64,000 nucleotides of DNA from Sympetrum striolatum (Eukaryota; Arthropoda; Insecta; Odonata; Libellulidae). Made by a program: the position numbers and the translations under genes. Below the pieces are notes generated by a model. That model ran no database searches. It was not told where the DNA came from and saw nothing but the letters and a program-made list of their open reading frames with translations. Location of the stretch: the NCBI GenBank assembly GCA_947579665.1, contig OX388341.1, forward strand, positions 7,430,752 to 7,494,751, written 5' to 3'. This document shows positions 1-13,139 of this stretch, piece by piece (the first letter of the stretch is position 1; every line of letters begins with the position of its first letter).

Positions 1-503
1 GAGAAGAGATATCTCTATGATGGAGGATAAGAGTAAGCTGAAGACAATCATTTGAGAGCAGAATGAACTAGGATAGAAAGTTGGACAAAGGAGGGTATAA
101 AAAACAGAATGAGTCTATTTTAAATTTATCCCTATAAGTATTGCTAATCATACATAGAATGATATATTGTGCCAATTAATTTAAGAAATAGTATATTTGT
201 TTTCAGGATGATATTTAACTAAATGATTTGTTTATTATTTCTACATAAAAAGAGAAGAGATATTCTCAATGATGGAGGATAAGAGTAAGCTGAAGGCAAT
301 CATTGGAGAACATAATCAATCAGGAGACAATGTAGGTCAAAGGAGGGAATGCAAAACAGAATGAGTCTATTTTAAATTTATTCCTATAAGTATTGCTAAT
401 CATGCATAGAATGATATATTGTGCCAATTAATTTAAGAAATAGTATATTTGTTTTCATGATGATTTTTAACTAAATGATTTGTATATTATTTCTACAGAA
501 AAA

Positions 504-755
504 GAGAAGAGATATTCTCAATGATGGAGGATAAGAGTAAGCTGAAGGCAATCATTGGAGAACATAATCAATCAGGAGACAATGTAGGTCAAAGGAGGGA
601 ATGCAAAACAGAATGAGTCTATTTTAAATTTATTCCTATAAGTATTGCTAATCATGCATAGAATGATATATTGTGCCAATTAATTTAAGAAATAGTATAT
701 TTGTTTTCAGGATGATTTTTAACTAAATGATTTGTTTATTATTTCTACAGAAAAA
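504..755 (+). repeat. Type B monomer (example of a subfamily)
   Basis: Type B differs from the majority type A only in a stretch of about 45 bp, where AAGGCAATCATTGGAGAACA and the following CAATCAGGAGACAATGTAGG replace the type A text; the rest matches. In type B the plus-strand frame stays open past the type A TAG and ends at the TGA of GAATGAGTC, giving a 30-residue frame that starts MMEDKSKLKAIIGEHNQSG. The donor-like GTATGC is GAATGC here, so type B lacks that splice site. Other copies begin near 252, 1008, 5550, 8570, 9570, 10,520, 10,770, 11,270, 12,020, 14,550, 17,030, 21,070, 25,830, 41,210, 44,990 and 51,290. Sharp borders inside an otherwise shared unit suggest gene conversion or unequal crossing-over. 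Confidence 0.85.
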
Positions 756-1254
756 GAGAAGAGATATTCTCAATGATGGAGGATAAGAGTAAGCTGAAGA
801 CAATCATTAGATAGCAGAATGAACTAGGATAGATAGTTCGACAAAGGAGGGTATGCAAAACAGAATGAGTCTATTTTAAATTTATTCCTATAAGTATTGC
901 TAATCATGCATAGAATGATATATTGTGACAATTAATTTAAAAAATAGTATATTTGTATTCATGATCATTTTTAACTAAATGATTTGTTTATTATTTCTAA
1001 AGAAAAAGAGAAGAGATATTCTCAATGATTGAGGATAAGAGTAAGCTGAAGGCAATCATTGGAGAACATAATCAATCAGGAGACAATGTAGGTCAAAGGA
1101 GGGAATGCAAAACAGAATGAGTCTATTTTAAATTTATTCCTATAAGTATTGCTTATCATGCATAGAATGATATTTTGTGCCAATTAATTTAAGAAATAGT
1201 ATATTTGTTTTCATGATGATTTTTAACTAAATGATTTGTTTATTATTTCTACAG

Positions 1255-1354
1255 AAAAAGAGAAGAGATATTCTCAATGATGGAGGATAAGAGTAAGCTG
1301 AAGACAATCATTAGAGAGCAGAATGAACTAGGATAGAAAGTTGGACAAAGGAGG
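1255..1354 (+). other. Exon-like module of the satellite monomer (example copy)
   Basis: This is one example of a feature repeated about 210 times. The module follows a T-rich tract ending TTATTATTTCTACAG, which has the form of a 3' splice site. It runs exactly 100 bp and is followed by GTATGC, a usable donor. The remaining 152 bp of the unit are the right size for a small insect intron. One frame reads KREEIFSMMEDKSKLK and onward, charged and helix-like, until a TAG 26 codons in. A second donor-like GTAAGC lies 38 bp into the module. Because 100 is not a multiple of three, repeated splicing would not keep a frame, so a spliced product would more likely be noncoding. What is seen is the motif layout; that it is used as an exon, or derives from one, is inference. 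Confidence 0.5.
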
Positions 1355-4300
1355 GTATGCAAAACAGAATGAGTCTATTTTAAATTTATTCCTATAAGTA
1401 TTGCTAATCATGCATAGAATGATTTATTGTGCCAATTAATTTAAGAAATAGTATATTTGTTTTCATGATGATTTTTTTTACTAAATGATTTGTTTATTAT
1501 TTCTACAGAAGAAGAGAAGAGATATTCTCAATGATGGAGGATATGAGTAAGCTGAAGACAATCATTAGAGAGCAGAATGAACTAGGATAGAAAGTTGCAC
1601 AAAGGAGGGTATGCATAACAGAAAGAGTCTATTTTAAATTTATTCCTATAAGTATTGCTAATCATGCATAGAATGATATATTGTGCCAATTAATTTAAGA
1701 AATAGTATATTTGTTTTCATGATGATTTTTAACTAAATGATTTGTTTATTTTTTCTACAGAAAAAGAGAAGAGATATTCTCAATGATGGAGGATAAGTGT
1801 AAGCTGAAGACAATCATTAGAGAGCAGAATGAACTAGGATAGAAAGTTGGACAAAGGAGGGTATGCAAAACAGAATGAGTCTATTTAAATTTATTCCTAT
1901 AAGTATTGCTAATCATGCATAGAATGATATATTGTGCCAATTAATTTAAAAAATAGTATATTTGTTTTCATGATGATTTTTAACTAAATGATTTGTTTAT
2001 TATTTCTATAGAAAAAGAGAAGAGATATTCTCAATGATGGAGGATAAGAGTAAGCTGAAGACAATCATTAGAGAGCAGAATGAACTAGGATAGAAAGTTG
2101 GACAAAGGAGGGTATGCAAAAACAACATGAGTCTATTTTAAATTTATTCCTATAAATATTGCTAATCATGCATAGAATGATATATTGTGCGAATTAATTT
2201 ATGAAATAGTATATTTGTTTTTATGATGTTTTTTAACTAAATCATTTGTTTATTATTTCTACAGAAAGAGAGAAGAGATATTCTCAATGATGGAGGGTAA
2301 GAGTAAGCTGAAGACAATCATTAGAGAGCAGAATGAACTAGTATAGAAAGTTGGACAAAGGAGGGTATGCAAAAAAGAATGAGGTTATTTTAAATTTATT
2401 CCTTTAAGTATTGCTAATCATGCATAGAATAATATATATACGTCAATTAATTTAAGAAATAGTATATTTGTTTTCATGATGATTTTTAACTAAATGATTT
2501 GTTTATTATTTCTACAGAGAAAGAGAAGAGATATTCTCAATGATGGAGGATAAGAGTAAGCTGAAGACAATCATTAGAAAGCAGAATGAACTAGGATGGA
2601 AAGTTGGACAAAGGAGGGTACGCAAAACAGAATGAGTCTATTTTAAATTTATTCCTATAAGTATTGCTAATCATGCATAGAATGATATATTGTGCCAATT
2701 AATTTAAGAAATAGTATATTTGTTGTCAAGTTGATTTTTTTACTAAATGATTTGTTTATTATTCCTACAGAAGAAGAGAAGATATAATCTCAATGATGGA
2801 GGATATGAGTAAGCAGAAGACAATCATTAGAGAGCATAATGAAGTAGGATAGAAAGTTGGACAAAGGAGGGTATGCAAAACAGAATGAGTCTATTTTAAA
2901 TTTATTCCTATAAGCATTGGTAATCATGCATAGAATGATATATTGTGCCAATTAATTTAAGAAATAGTATTTTTTTTTTCATGATGATTTTTAACTAAAT
3001 GATTTGTTTATAATTTCTACAGAAAAAGAGAAGAGATATTCTCAATGATGGAGGATAAGAGTAAGCTGAAGACAATCAGTAGAGAGCAGAATGAAGTAGG
3101 ATAGAAAGTTGAACAAAGGAGGGTATGCAAAACAGAATAAGTCTATTTTAAATTTATTCCTATATGTATTGCTAATCATGCATAGAATGATATATTGTGC
3201 CAATTAATTTAAGAATTAGTATATTTGTTTTAATGATGATTTTTAACTAAATGATTTGTTTATTATTTCCACAGAAAAAGAGAAGAGATATTCTCAATGA
3301 TGGAGGATAAGAGTAAGCTGAAGACAATCATTAGAGAGCAGAATGAACTAGGATAGAAAGTTGGACAAAGGAGGGTATGCAAAACAGAATGAGTCTATTT
3401 TAAATTTATTCCTATAAGTATTGCTAATCATGCATAGAATGATATATTGTGCCAATAAATTTAAAAAATAGTATATTTGTATTCATGATCATTTTTAACT
3501 AAATGATTTGTTTATTATTTCTAAAGAAAAAGAGAAGAGATATTCTCAATGACAGAGGATAAGAGTAAGCTGAAGGCAATCATTGGAGAACATAATCAAT
3601 CAGGAGACAATGTAGGTCAAAGGATGGAATGCAAAACAGAATGAGTCTATATTAAATTTATTCCTAAAAGTATTGCTTATCATGCATAGAATGATATATT
3701 GTGCCAATTAATTTAAGAAATAGTATATTTGTTTTCATGATGATTTTTAACTAAATGATTTGTTTATTATTTCTATAGTAAAAGAGAAGAGATATTCTCA
3801 ATGATGGAGGATAAGAGTAAGCTGAAGACACTCATTAGAGAGCAGAATGAACTAGGATACAAAGTTGGACAAAGGAGGGTATGCAAAAAAGAATGAGGTT
3901 ATTTTCAATTTATTCCTATAAGTATTGCTAATCATGCATAGAATAATATATATATGTCAATTAATTTAAGAAATAGTATATTTGTTTTTTATCATCATTT
4001 TTAACTAAATGATTTGCTTATTATTTCTACAGAAAAAGAGAAGAGATATTCTCAATGATGGAGGATAAGAGTAAGCTGATGACAATCATTAGAGTGCAGA
4101 ATGAACTAGGATAGAATGTTGGACAAAGGAGGGTATGCAAAACAGAATGAGTCTATTTTAAATTTATTCCTATAAGTATTGCTAATCATGCATAGAATGA
4201 TATATTGTGCCAATTAATTTATGAAATAGTATATTTGTTTTCATGATGTTTTTTAACTTAATCATTTGTTTATTATTTCTACAGAAAGAGAGAAGAGATA

Positions 4301-7300
4301 TTCTCAATGATGGAGGATAAGAGTAAGCTGAAGACAATCATTAGAGAGCAGAATGAACTAGTATAGAAAGTTGGACAAAGGAGGGTATGCAAAACAGAAT
4401 GAGTTTATTTTAAATTTATTCCTATAAGTATTGCTAATCATGCATAGAATGATACATTGTGCCAATTAATTTAAGAAATAGTATATTTTTTTTCATGATG
4501 ATTTTTAACTAAATGATTTGTTTATTATTTCTACAGAAAAAGAGAAGAGATATTCTCAATGATGGAGGATAAGAGTAAGCTGAAGGCAATCATTGGAGAA
4601 CTTAATCAATCAGGAGACAAAGTAGGTCAAAGGAGGGAATGCAAAACAGAATTAGTCTATTATAAATTTATTCCTATAAGTATTGCAAATCATGCATAGA
4701 ATGATATATTGTGAAAATTAATTTATGAAATAGTATATTTGTTTTCGTGATCATTTTTAACTAAATGATTTGTTTATTATTTCTACAGAAAAAGAGAAGA
4801 GATATTCTCAATGATGGAGGATAAGAGTAAGCTGAAGACAAACATTAGAGAGCAGAATGAACTAGGATAGAAAGTTGGACAAAGGAGGGTATGCAATACA
4901 GATTGAGTCTATTTTAAATTTATTCCTATAAGTATTGCTAATCATGCATAGAATGATATATTGTGCCAATTAATTTAAGAAATAGTATATTTGTTTTCAT
5001 TATGATTTTTAACTAAATGATTTGTTTATTATTTCTACAGAAAAAGAGAAGAGATATTCTCAATGATGGAGGATATGAGTAAGCTGAAGACTATCATTAG
5101 AGAGCAGAATGAAGTAGGATAGAAAGTTGAACAAAGGAGGGTATGCAAAACAGAAAGAGTCTATTTTAAATTTATTCCTATAAGCATTGGTAATCATGTA
5201 TAGAATGATATATTGTGCCAATTAATTTATGTAATAGTATATTTGTTTTCATGATGATTTTTAACTAAATGATTTGTTTATTATTTCTACAGAAAAAGAG
5301 AAGAGATATCTCAATGATGGAGGATAAGAGTAAGCTGAAGACAATCATTAGAGAGAAAAATGAACTAGGATAGAAAGTTGGACAAAGGAGGGTATGCAAA
5401 ACAGAATAAGTCTATTTTAAATTTATTCCTATAAGTATTGCTAATCATGCATAGAATGATATATTGTGCCAATTAATTTAAGAAATAGTATATTTGTTTT
5501 AATAATGATTTTTAACTAAATGATTTGTTTATTATTTCTACAGAAAAAGAGAAGAGATATTCTCAATGATAGAGGATAAGAGTAAGCTGAAGGCAATCAT
5601 TGGAGAACATAATCAATCAGGAGACAATGTAGGTCAAAGGATGGAATGCAAAACAGAATGAGTCTATTTTAAATTTATTCCTAAAAGTATTGCTAATCAT
5701 GCATAGAATGATATATTGTGCCAATTAATTTAAGAAATAGTATATTTGTTTTCATGATGATTTTTAACTAAATGATTTGTTTATTATTTCTATAGAAAAA
5801 GAGAAGAGATATTCTCAATGATGGAGGATAAGAGTAAGCTGAAGACAATCATTAGAGAGCAGAATGAACTAGGATACAAAGTTAGACAAAGGAGGGTATG
5901 CAAAAAAGAATGAGGTTATTTTAAATTTATTCCTATAAGTATTGCTAATCATGCATAGAATAATATATATACGTCAATTAATTTAAGAAATAGTATATTT
6001 GTTTTCATGATGATTTTTAACTAAATGATTTGTTTATTATTTCTACAGAGAAAGAGAAGAGATATTCTCAATGATGGAGGATAAGAGTAAGCTGAAGACA
6101 ATCATTAGAAAGCAGAATGAACTAGGATAGAAAGTTGGACAAAGGAGGGTACGCAAAACAGAATGAGTCTATTTTAATTTTATTCCTATAAGTATTGCTA
6201 ATCATGCATAGAATTATATATTGTGCCAATTAATTTAAGAAATAGTATATTTGTTGTCAAGTTGATTTTTTTACTAAATGATTTGTTTATTATTTCTACA
6301 GAAGAAGAGAAGATATAATCTCAATGATGGAGGATATTAGTAAGCTGAAGACAATCATTAGAGAGCAGAATGAAGTAGGATAGAAAGTTGGACAAAGGAG
6401 GGTATGCAAAACAGAAAGAGTCTATTTTAAATTTATTCCTATAAGCATTGGTAATCATGCATAGAATGATATATTGTGCCAATTAATTTAAGAAATAGTA
6501 TATTTGTTTTCATGATGATTTTTAACTAAATGATTTGTTTATTATTTCTACAGAAAAAGAGAAAAGATATTCTCAATGATGGAGGATAAGAGTAAGCTGA
6601 AGACAATCAGTAGAGAGCAGAATGAACTAGGATAGAAAGTTGGACAAAGGAGGGTATGCAAAACAAAATGAGTCTATTTTAAATTTATTCCTATAAGTAT
6701 TGCTAATCATGCATAGAATGATATATTGTACCAATTAATTTAAGAAATAGTATATTTGTTTTCATGATGATTTTTTTTACTAAATGATATGTTTATTATT
6801 TCTACAGAAGAAGAGAAGAGATATTCTCAATGATGGAGGATATGAGTAAGCTGAAGACAATCATTAGAGAGCATTATGAACTAGGATAGAAGTTGCACAA
6901 AGGAGGGTATGCAAAACAGAAAGAGTCAATATTAAATTTATTCCTATAAGCATTGGTAATCATGCATAGAATGATATATTGTGCCAATTAATTTAAGTAA
7001 TAGTATATTTGTTTTCATGATGTTTTTTAACTAAATGATTTGTTTATTATTTCTACAGAAAAATTGAAGAGATATTCTCAATGATGAAGGATAAGAGTAA
7101 GCTGAAGACAATCATTAGAGAGCAGAATGAACTAGGATAGAAAGTTGGACAAAGGAGGGTATGAAAAACAGAATGAGTCTATTTTAAATTTATTCCTATA
7201 AGTATTGCTAATCATGCATAGAATGATATATTGTGCCAATTTATTTAAGAAATAGTATATTTGTTTTCATGATGATTTTTAACTAAATGATTTGTTTATT

Positions 7301-7956
7301 ATTTCTACAGAAAAAGAGAAGAGATATTCTCAATGATGGAGGATAAGAGTAAGCTGAAGACAATCATTAGAAAGCAGAATGAACTAGGATAGAAAGTTGG
7401 ACAGAGGAGGGTACGCAAAACAGAATGAGTCTATTTTAAATTTATTCCTATAAGTATTGCTAATCATGCATAGAATGATATACTGTGCCAATTAATTTAA
7501 GAAATAGTATATTTGTTTTCATGATGATTTTTAACTAAATGATTAGTTTATTATTTCTACAGAAAAAGAGAAGAGATATCTCAATGATGGAGGATAAGAG
7601 TAAGCTGAAGACAATCATTAGAGAGCAGAATGAACTAGGATAGAAAGTTGGACAAAGGAGGGTATGCAAAACAGAATGAGTCTATTTTAAATATATTCCT
7701 ATAAGTATTGCTAATCATGCATAGAATGATATATTGTGCCAATTAATTTAAGAAATAGTATATTTGTCTTCATGATGATTTTTTTACTAAATGATTTGTT
7801 TATTATTTCTACAGAAAAACAGAAGAGATATTCTCAATGATGGAGGATATGAGTAAGCTGAAGACAATCATTACAGAGCAGAATGAAGTAGGATATAAAG
7901 TTGCACAAAGGAGGGTATGCAAAACAGAATGAGTCTATTTTAAATTTATTCATATA

Positions 7957-8007
7957 AGTATTGCTAAATACTTTAGCTATTGCTATGTAGTATTGCTAAA
8001 TACTTTA
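7957..8007 (+). repeat. Rearranged monomer with a 19-bp internal direct repeat (5 copies in array)
   Basis: The segment normally holding CTAATCATGCATAG through TTTTCATGATG is replaced by two copies of AGTATTGCTAAATACTTTA separated by 13 bp. The unit is shortened as a result. The same rearranged form is found at 15,443-15,493, 15,928-15,978, 23,726-23,776 and 24,211-24,261. The spacing between the second and fourth and between the third and fifth is exactly 8,283 bp. One rearrangement therefore arose once and was carried by later block duplications, which makes it a useful clock mark for array history. Confidence 0.9.
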
Positions 8008-9769
8008 AATTTTTTTACTAAATGATTTGTTTATTTTTTACTACAGAAGAATTGAAGAGATATTCTCAATGATGGAGGATATGAGTAAGCTGAAGACAAT
8101 CATTAGAGAGCAGAATGAACTAGGATAGAAAGTTGCACAAAGGAGGGTATGCAAAACAGAAAGAGTCTATTTTAAATTTATTCCTATAAGCATTGGTAAT
8201 CATGCATAGAATGATATATTGTGCCAATTAATTTAAGTAATAGTATATTTGTTTTCATGATGATTTTTAACTAAATGATTTGTTTATTATTTCTACAGAA
8301 AAAGAGAAGAGATATTCTCAATGATGGAGGATAAGAGTAAGCTGAAGACAATCATTAGATAGCAGAATGAACTAGGATAGATAGTTGGACAAAGGAGGGT
8401 ATGCAAAACAGAATGAGTCTATTTTAAATTTATTCCTATAAGTATTGCTAATCATGCATAGAATGATATATTTTGACAATTAATTTAAAAAATAGTATGT
8501 TTGTATTCATGATCATTTTTAACTAAATGATTTGTTTATTATTTCTACAGAAAAAGAGAAGAGATATTCTCAATGATTGAGGATAAGAGTAAGCTGAAGG
8601 CAATCATTGGAGAACATAATCAATCAGGAGACAATGTAGGTCAAAGGAGGGAATGCAAAACAGAATGAGTCTATTTTAAATTTATTCCTATAAGTATTGC
8701 TAATCATGCACACAATGATATTTTGTGCCAATTAATTTAAGAAATAGTATATTTGTTTTCATGATGATTTTTACCTAAATGATTTGTTTATTATTTCTAC
8801 AGAAAAAGAGAAGAGATATTCTCAATGATGGAGGATAAGAGTAAGCTGAAGACAATCATTAGAGAGCAGAATGAACTAGGATAGAAAGTTGGACAAAGGA
8901 GGGTATGCAAAACAGAATGAGTCTATTTTAAATTTATTCCTATAAGTATTGCTAATCATGCATAGAATGATTTATTGTGCCAATTAATTTAAGAAATAGT
9001 ATATTTGTTTTCATGATGATTTTTTTTACTAAATGATTTGTTTATTATTTCTACAGAAGAAGAGAAGAGATATTCTCAATGATGGAGGATATGAGTAAGC
9101 TGAAGACAATCATTAGAGAGCAGAATGAACTAGGTTAGAAAGTTGCACAAAGGAGGGTATGCATAACAGAAAGAGTCTATTTTAAATTTATTCCTATAAG
9201 TATTGCTAATCATGCATAGAATGATATATTGTGCCAATTAATTTAAGTAATAGTATATTTGTTTTCATGATGATTTTCAACTAAATGATTTGTTTATTAT
9301 TTCTACAGAAAAAGAGAAGAGATATTCTCAATGATGGAGGATAAGAGTAAGCTGAAGACAATCATTAGAGAGCAGAATGAACTAGGATAGAAAGTTGGAC
9401 AAAGGAGGGTATGCAAAACAGAATGAGTCTATTTTAAATTTATTCCTATCAGTATTGCTAATCATGCATAGAATGATATATTGTGCCAATTAATTTAAAA
9501 AAAAGTATATTTGTATTCATTATCATTTTTAACTAAATGATTTGTTTATTATTACTACAGAAAAAGAGAAGAGATATTCTCAATGATGGAGGATAAGAGT
9601 AAGCTGATGGCAATCATTGGAGAACATAATCAATCAGGAGACAATGTAGGTCAAAGGAGGGAATGCAAAACAGAATGAGTCTATTTTAAATTTATTCCTA
9701 AAAGTATTGCTAATCATGCATAGAATGATATATTGTGCCAATTAATTTAATAAATAGTATATTGGTTTT

Positions 9770-9830
9770 CATGATGATTTTTAACTAATGATTTTTTTGA
9801 AGACAATCATTAGAGAGCACAATGAACTAG
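9770..9830 (+). repeat. Internal deletion joint in one monomer
   Basis: At about 9,798 the text passes from TTAACTAATGATTTTTTT directly into GAAGACAATCATTAGAG. About 65-70 bp that should hold the splice-acceptor-like tract and the GAGAAGAGATATTCTC landmark are missing. This shifts the register of everything downstream and explains why the offset between the first and second block (10,263) is not a multiple of 252. Confidence 0.85.
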
Positions 9831-12800
9831 GATACAAGGTTGGACAAAGGATGGTATGCAAAAAGAATGAGGTTATTTTAAATTTATTCCTATAAGTATT
9901 GCTAATCATGCATAGAATGATATATTGTGCCAATTAATTTAAGAAATAGTATATTTGTTTTCATGATGATTTTTTTTACTAAATGATTTGTTTATTATTT
10001 CTACAGAAAAAGAGAAGAGATATTCTCAATGATGGAGGATAAGAGTAAGCTGAAGACAATCATTAGAGAGCAGAATGAACTAGGATAGAAAGTTGCACAA
10101 AGGAGGGTATGCAAAACAGAAAGATTCTATTTTAAATTTATTCCTATAAGTATTGCTAATCATGCATAGAATGATATATTGTGCCAATTAATTTAAGAAA
10201 TAGTATATTTGTTTTCATGATCATTTTTAACTAAATGATTTGTTTATTATTTCTACAGAAAAAGAGAAGAGATATCTCTATGATGGAGGATAAGAGTAAG
10301 CTGAAGACAATCATTTGAGAGCAGAATGAACTAGGATAGAAAGTTGGACAAAGGAGGGTATAAAAAACAGAATGAGTCTATTTTAAATTTATCCCTATAA
10401 GTATTGCTAATCATACATAGAATGATATATTGTGCCAATTAATTTAAGAAATAGTATATTTGTTTTCAAGATGATTTTTAACTAAATGATTTGTTTATTA
10501 TTTCTACAGAAAAAGAGAAGAGATATTCTCAATGATGGAGGATAAGAGTAAGCTGAAGGCAATCATTGGAGAACATAATCAATCAGGAGACAATGTAGGT
10601 CAAAGGAGGGAATGCAAAACAGAATGAGTCTATTTTAAATTTATTCCTATAAGTATTGCTAATCATGCATAGAATGATATATTGTGCCAATTAATTTAAG
10701 AAATAGTATATTTGTTTTCATGATGATTTTTAACTAAATGATTTGTATATTATTTCTACAGAAAAAGAGAAGAGATATTCTCAATGATGGAGGATAAGAG
10801 TAAGCTGAAGGCAATCATTGGAGAACATAATCAATCAGGAGACAATGTAGGTCAAAGGAGGGAATGCAAAACAGAATGAGTCTATTTTAAATTTATTCCT
10901 ATAAGTATTGCTAATCATGCATAGAATGATATATTGTGCCAATTAATTTAAGAAATAGTATATTTGTTTTCAGGATGATTTTTAACTAAATGATTTGTTT
11001 ATTATTTCTACAGAAAAAGAGAAGAGATATTCTCAATGATGGAGGATAAGAGTAAGCTGAAGACAATCATTAGATAGCAGAATGAACTAGGATAGATAGT
11101 TGGACAAAGGAGGGTATGCAAAACAGAATGAGTCTATTTTAAATTTATTCCTATAAGTATTGCTAATCATGCATAGAATGATATATTGTGACAATTAATT
11201 TAAAAAATAGTATATTTGTATTCATGATCATTTTTAACTAAATGATTTGTTTATTATTTCTAAAGAAAAAGAGAAGAGATATTCTCAATGATTGAGGATA
11301 AGAGTAAGCTGAAGGCAATCATTGGAGAACATAATCAATCAGGAGACAATGTAGGTCAAAGGAGGGAATGCAAAACAGAATGAGTCTATTTTAAATTTAT
11401 TCCTATAAGTATTGCTTATCATGCATAGAATGATATTTTGTGCCAATTAATTTAAGAAATAGTATATTTGTTTTCATGATGATTTTTAACTAAATGATTT
11501 GTTTATTATTTCTACAGAAAAAGAGAAGAGATATTCTCAATGATGGAGGATAAGAGTAAGCTGAAGACAATCATTAGAGAGCAGAATGAACTAGGATAGA
11601 AAGTTGGACAAAGGAGGGTATGCAAAACAGAATGAGTCTATTTTAAATTTATTCCTATAAGTATTGCTAATCATGCATAGAATGATTTATTGTGCCAATT
11701 AATTTAAGAAATAGTATATTTGTTTTCATGATGATTTTTTTTACTAAATGATTTGTTTATTATTTCTACAGAAGAAGAGAAGAGATATTCTCAATGATGG
11801 AGGATATGAGTAAGCTGAAGACAATCATTAGAGAGCAGAATGAACTAGGATAGAAAGTTGCACAAAGGAGGGTATGCATAACAGAAAGAGTCTATTTTAA
11901 ATTTATTCCTATAAGTATTGCCAATCATGCATAGAATGATATATTGTGCCAATTAATTTAAGTAATAGTATATTTGTTTTCATGATGATTTTTAACTAAA
12001 TGATTTGTTTATTATTTCTACAGAAAAAGAGAAGAGATATTCTCAATGATGGAGGATAAGTGTAAGCCGAAGGCAATCATTGGAGAACATAATCAATCAG
12101 GAGACAATGTAGGTCAAAGGAGGGAATGCAAAACAGAATGAGTCTATTTTAAATTTATTCCTAAAAGTATTGCTAATCATGCATAGAATAATATATTGTG
12201 CCAATTAATTTCAGAAATAGTATATTTGTTTTCATGATGATTTTTAACTAAATGATTTGTTTATTATTTCTACAGAAGAAGAGAAGAGATATCTCAATGA
12301 TGGAGGATAAGAGTAAGCTGAAGACAATCATTGGAGAGCAGAATGAACTAGGATAGAAAGTTGGACAAAGGAGGGTATGCAAAACAAAATGAGTCTATTT
12401 TAAATTTATTCCTATAAGTATTGCTTATCATGCATAGAATGATATATTGTGCCAATTAATTTAAGAAATAGTATATTTGTTTTAATGATGATTTTTAACT
12501 AAATCATTTGTTTATTATTTCTACAGAAAGAGAGAAGAGATATTCTCAATGATGGAGGGTAAGAGTAAGCTGAAGACAATCATTAGAGAGCAGAATGAAC
12601 TTGGATAGAAAGTTGGACAAAGGAGGGTATGCAAAACAGAATGAGTCTATTTAAATTTATTCCTATAAGTATTGCTAATCATGCATAGAATGATATATAT
12701 TGCCAATTAATTTAAAAAATAGTATATTTGTTTTCATGATGATTTTTAACTAAATGATTTGTTTATTATTTCTATAGAAAAAGAGAAGAGATATTCTCAA

Positions 12801-13139
12801 TGATGGAGGATAAGAGTAAGCTGAAGACAATCATTAGAGAGCAGAATGAACTAGGATAGAAAGTTGGACAAAGGTGGGTATGCAAAAACAACATGAGTCT
12901 ATCTTAAATTTATTCCTATAAGTATTGCTAATCATGCATAGAATGATATATTGTGCGAATTAATTTATGAAATAGTATATTTGTTTTTATGATGTTTTTT
13001 AACTAAATCATTTGTTTATTATTTCTACAGAAAGAGAGAAGAGATATTCTCAATGATGGAGGGTAAGAGTAAGCTGAAGACAATCATTAGAGAGCAGAAT
13101 GAACTAGTATAGAAAGTTGGACAAAGGAGGGTATGCAAA

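Larger units (their letters stand above)
1..1797 (+). repeat. Block duplicated at 10,264-12,060
   Basis: The first seven monomers, including the unusual GATATCTCTATGATGG start and GAGGGTATAAAAAACAG, are repeated with offset 10,263. Similarity ends near 1,797, where one copy continues as type A and the other as type B. It resumes with offset 10,766, which is two monomers more, through about 2.8 kb. Confidence 0.85.
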
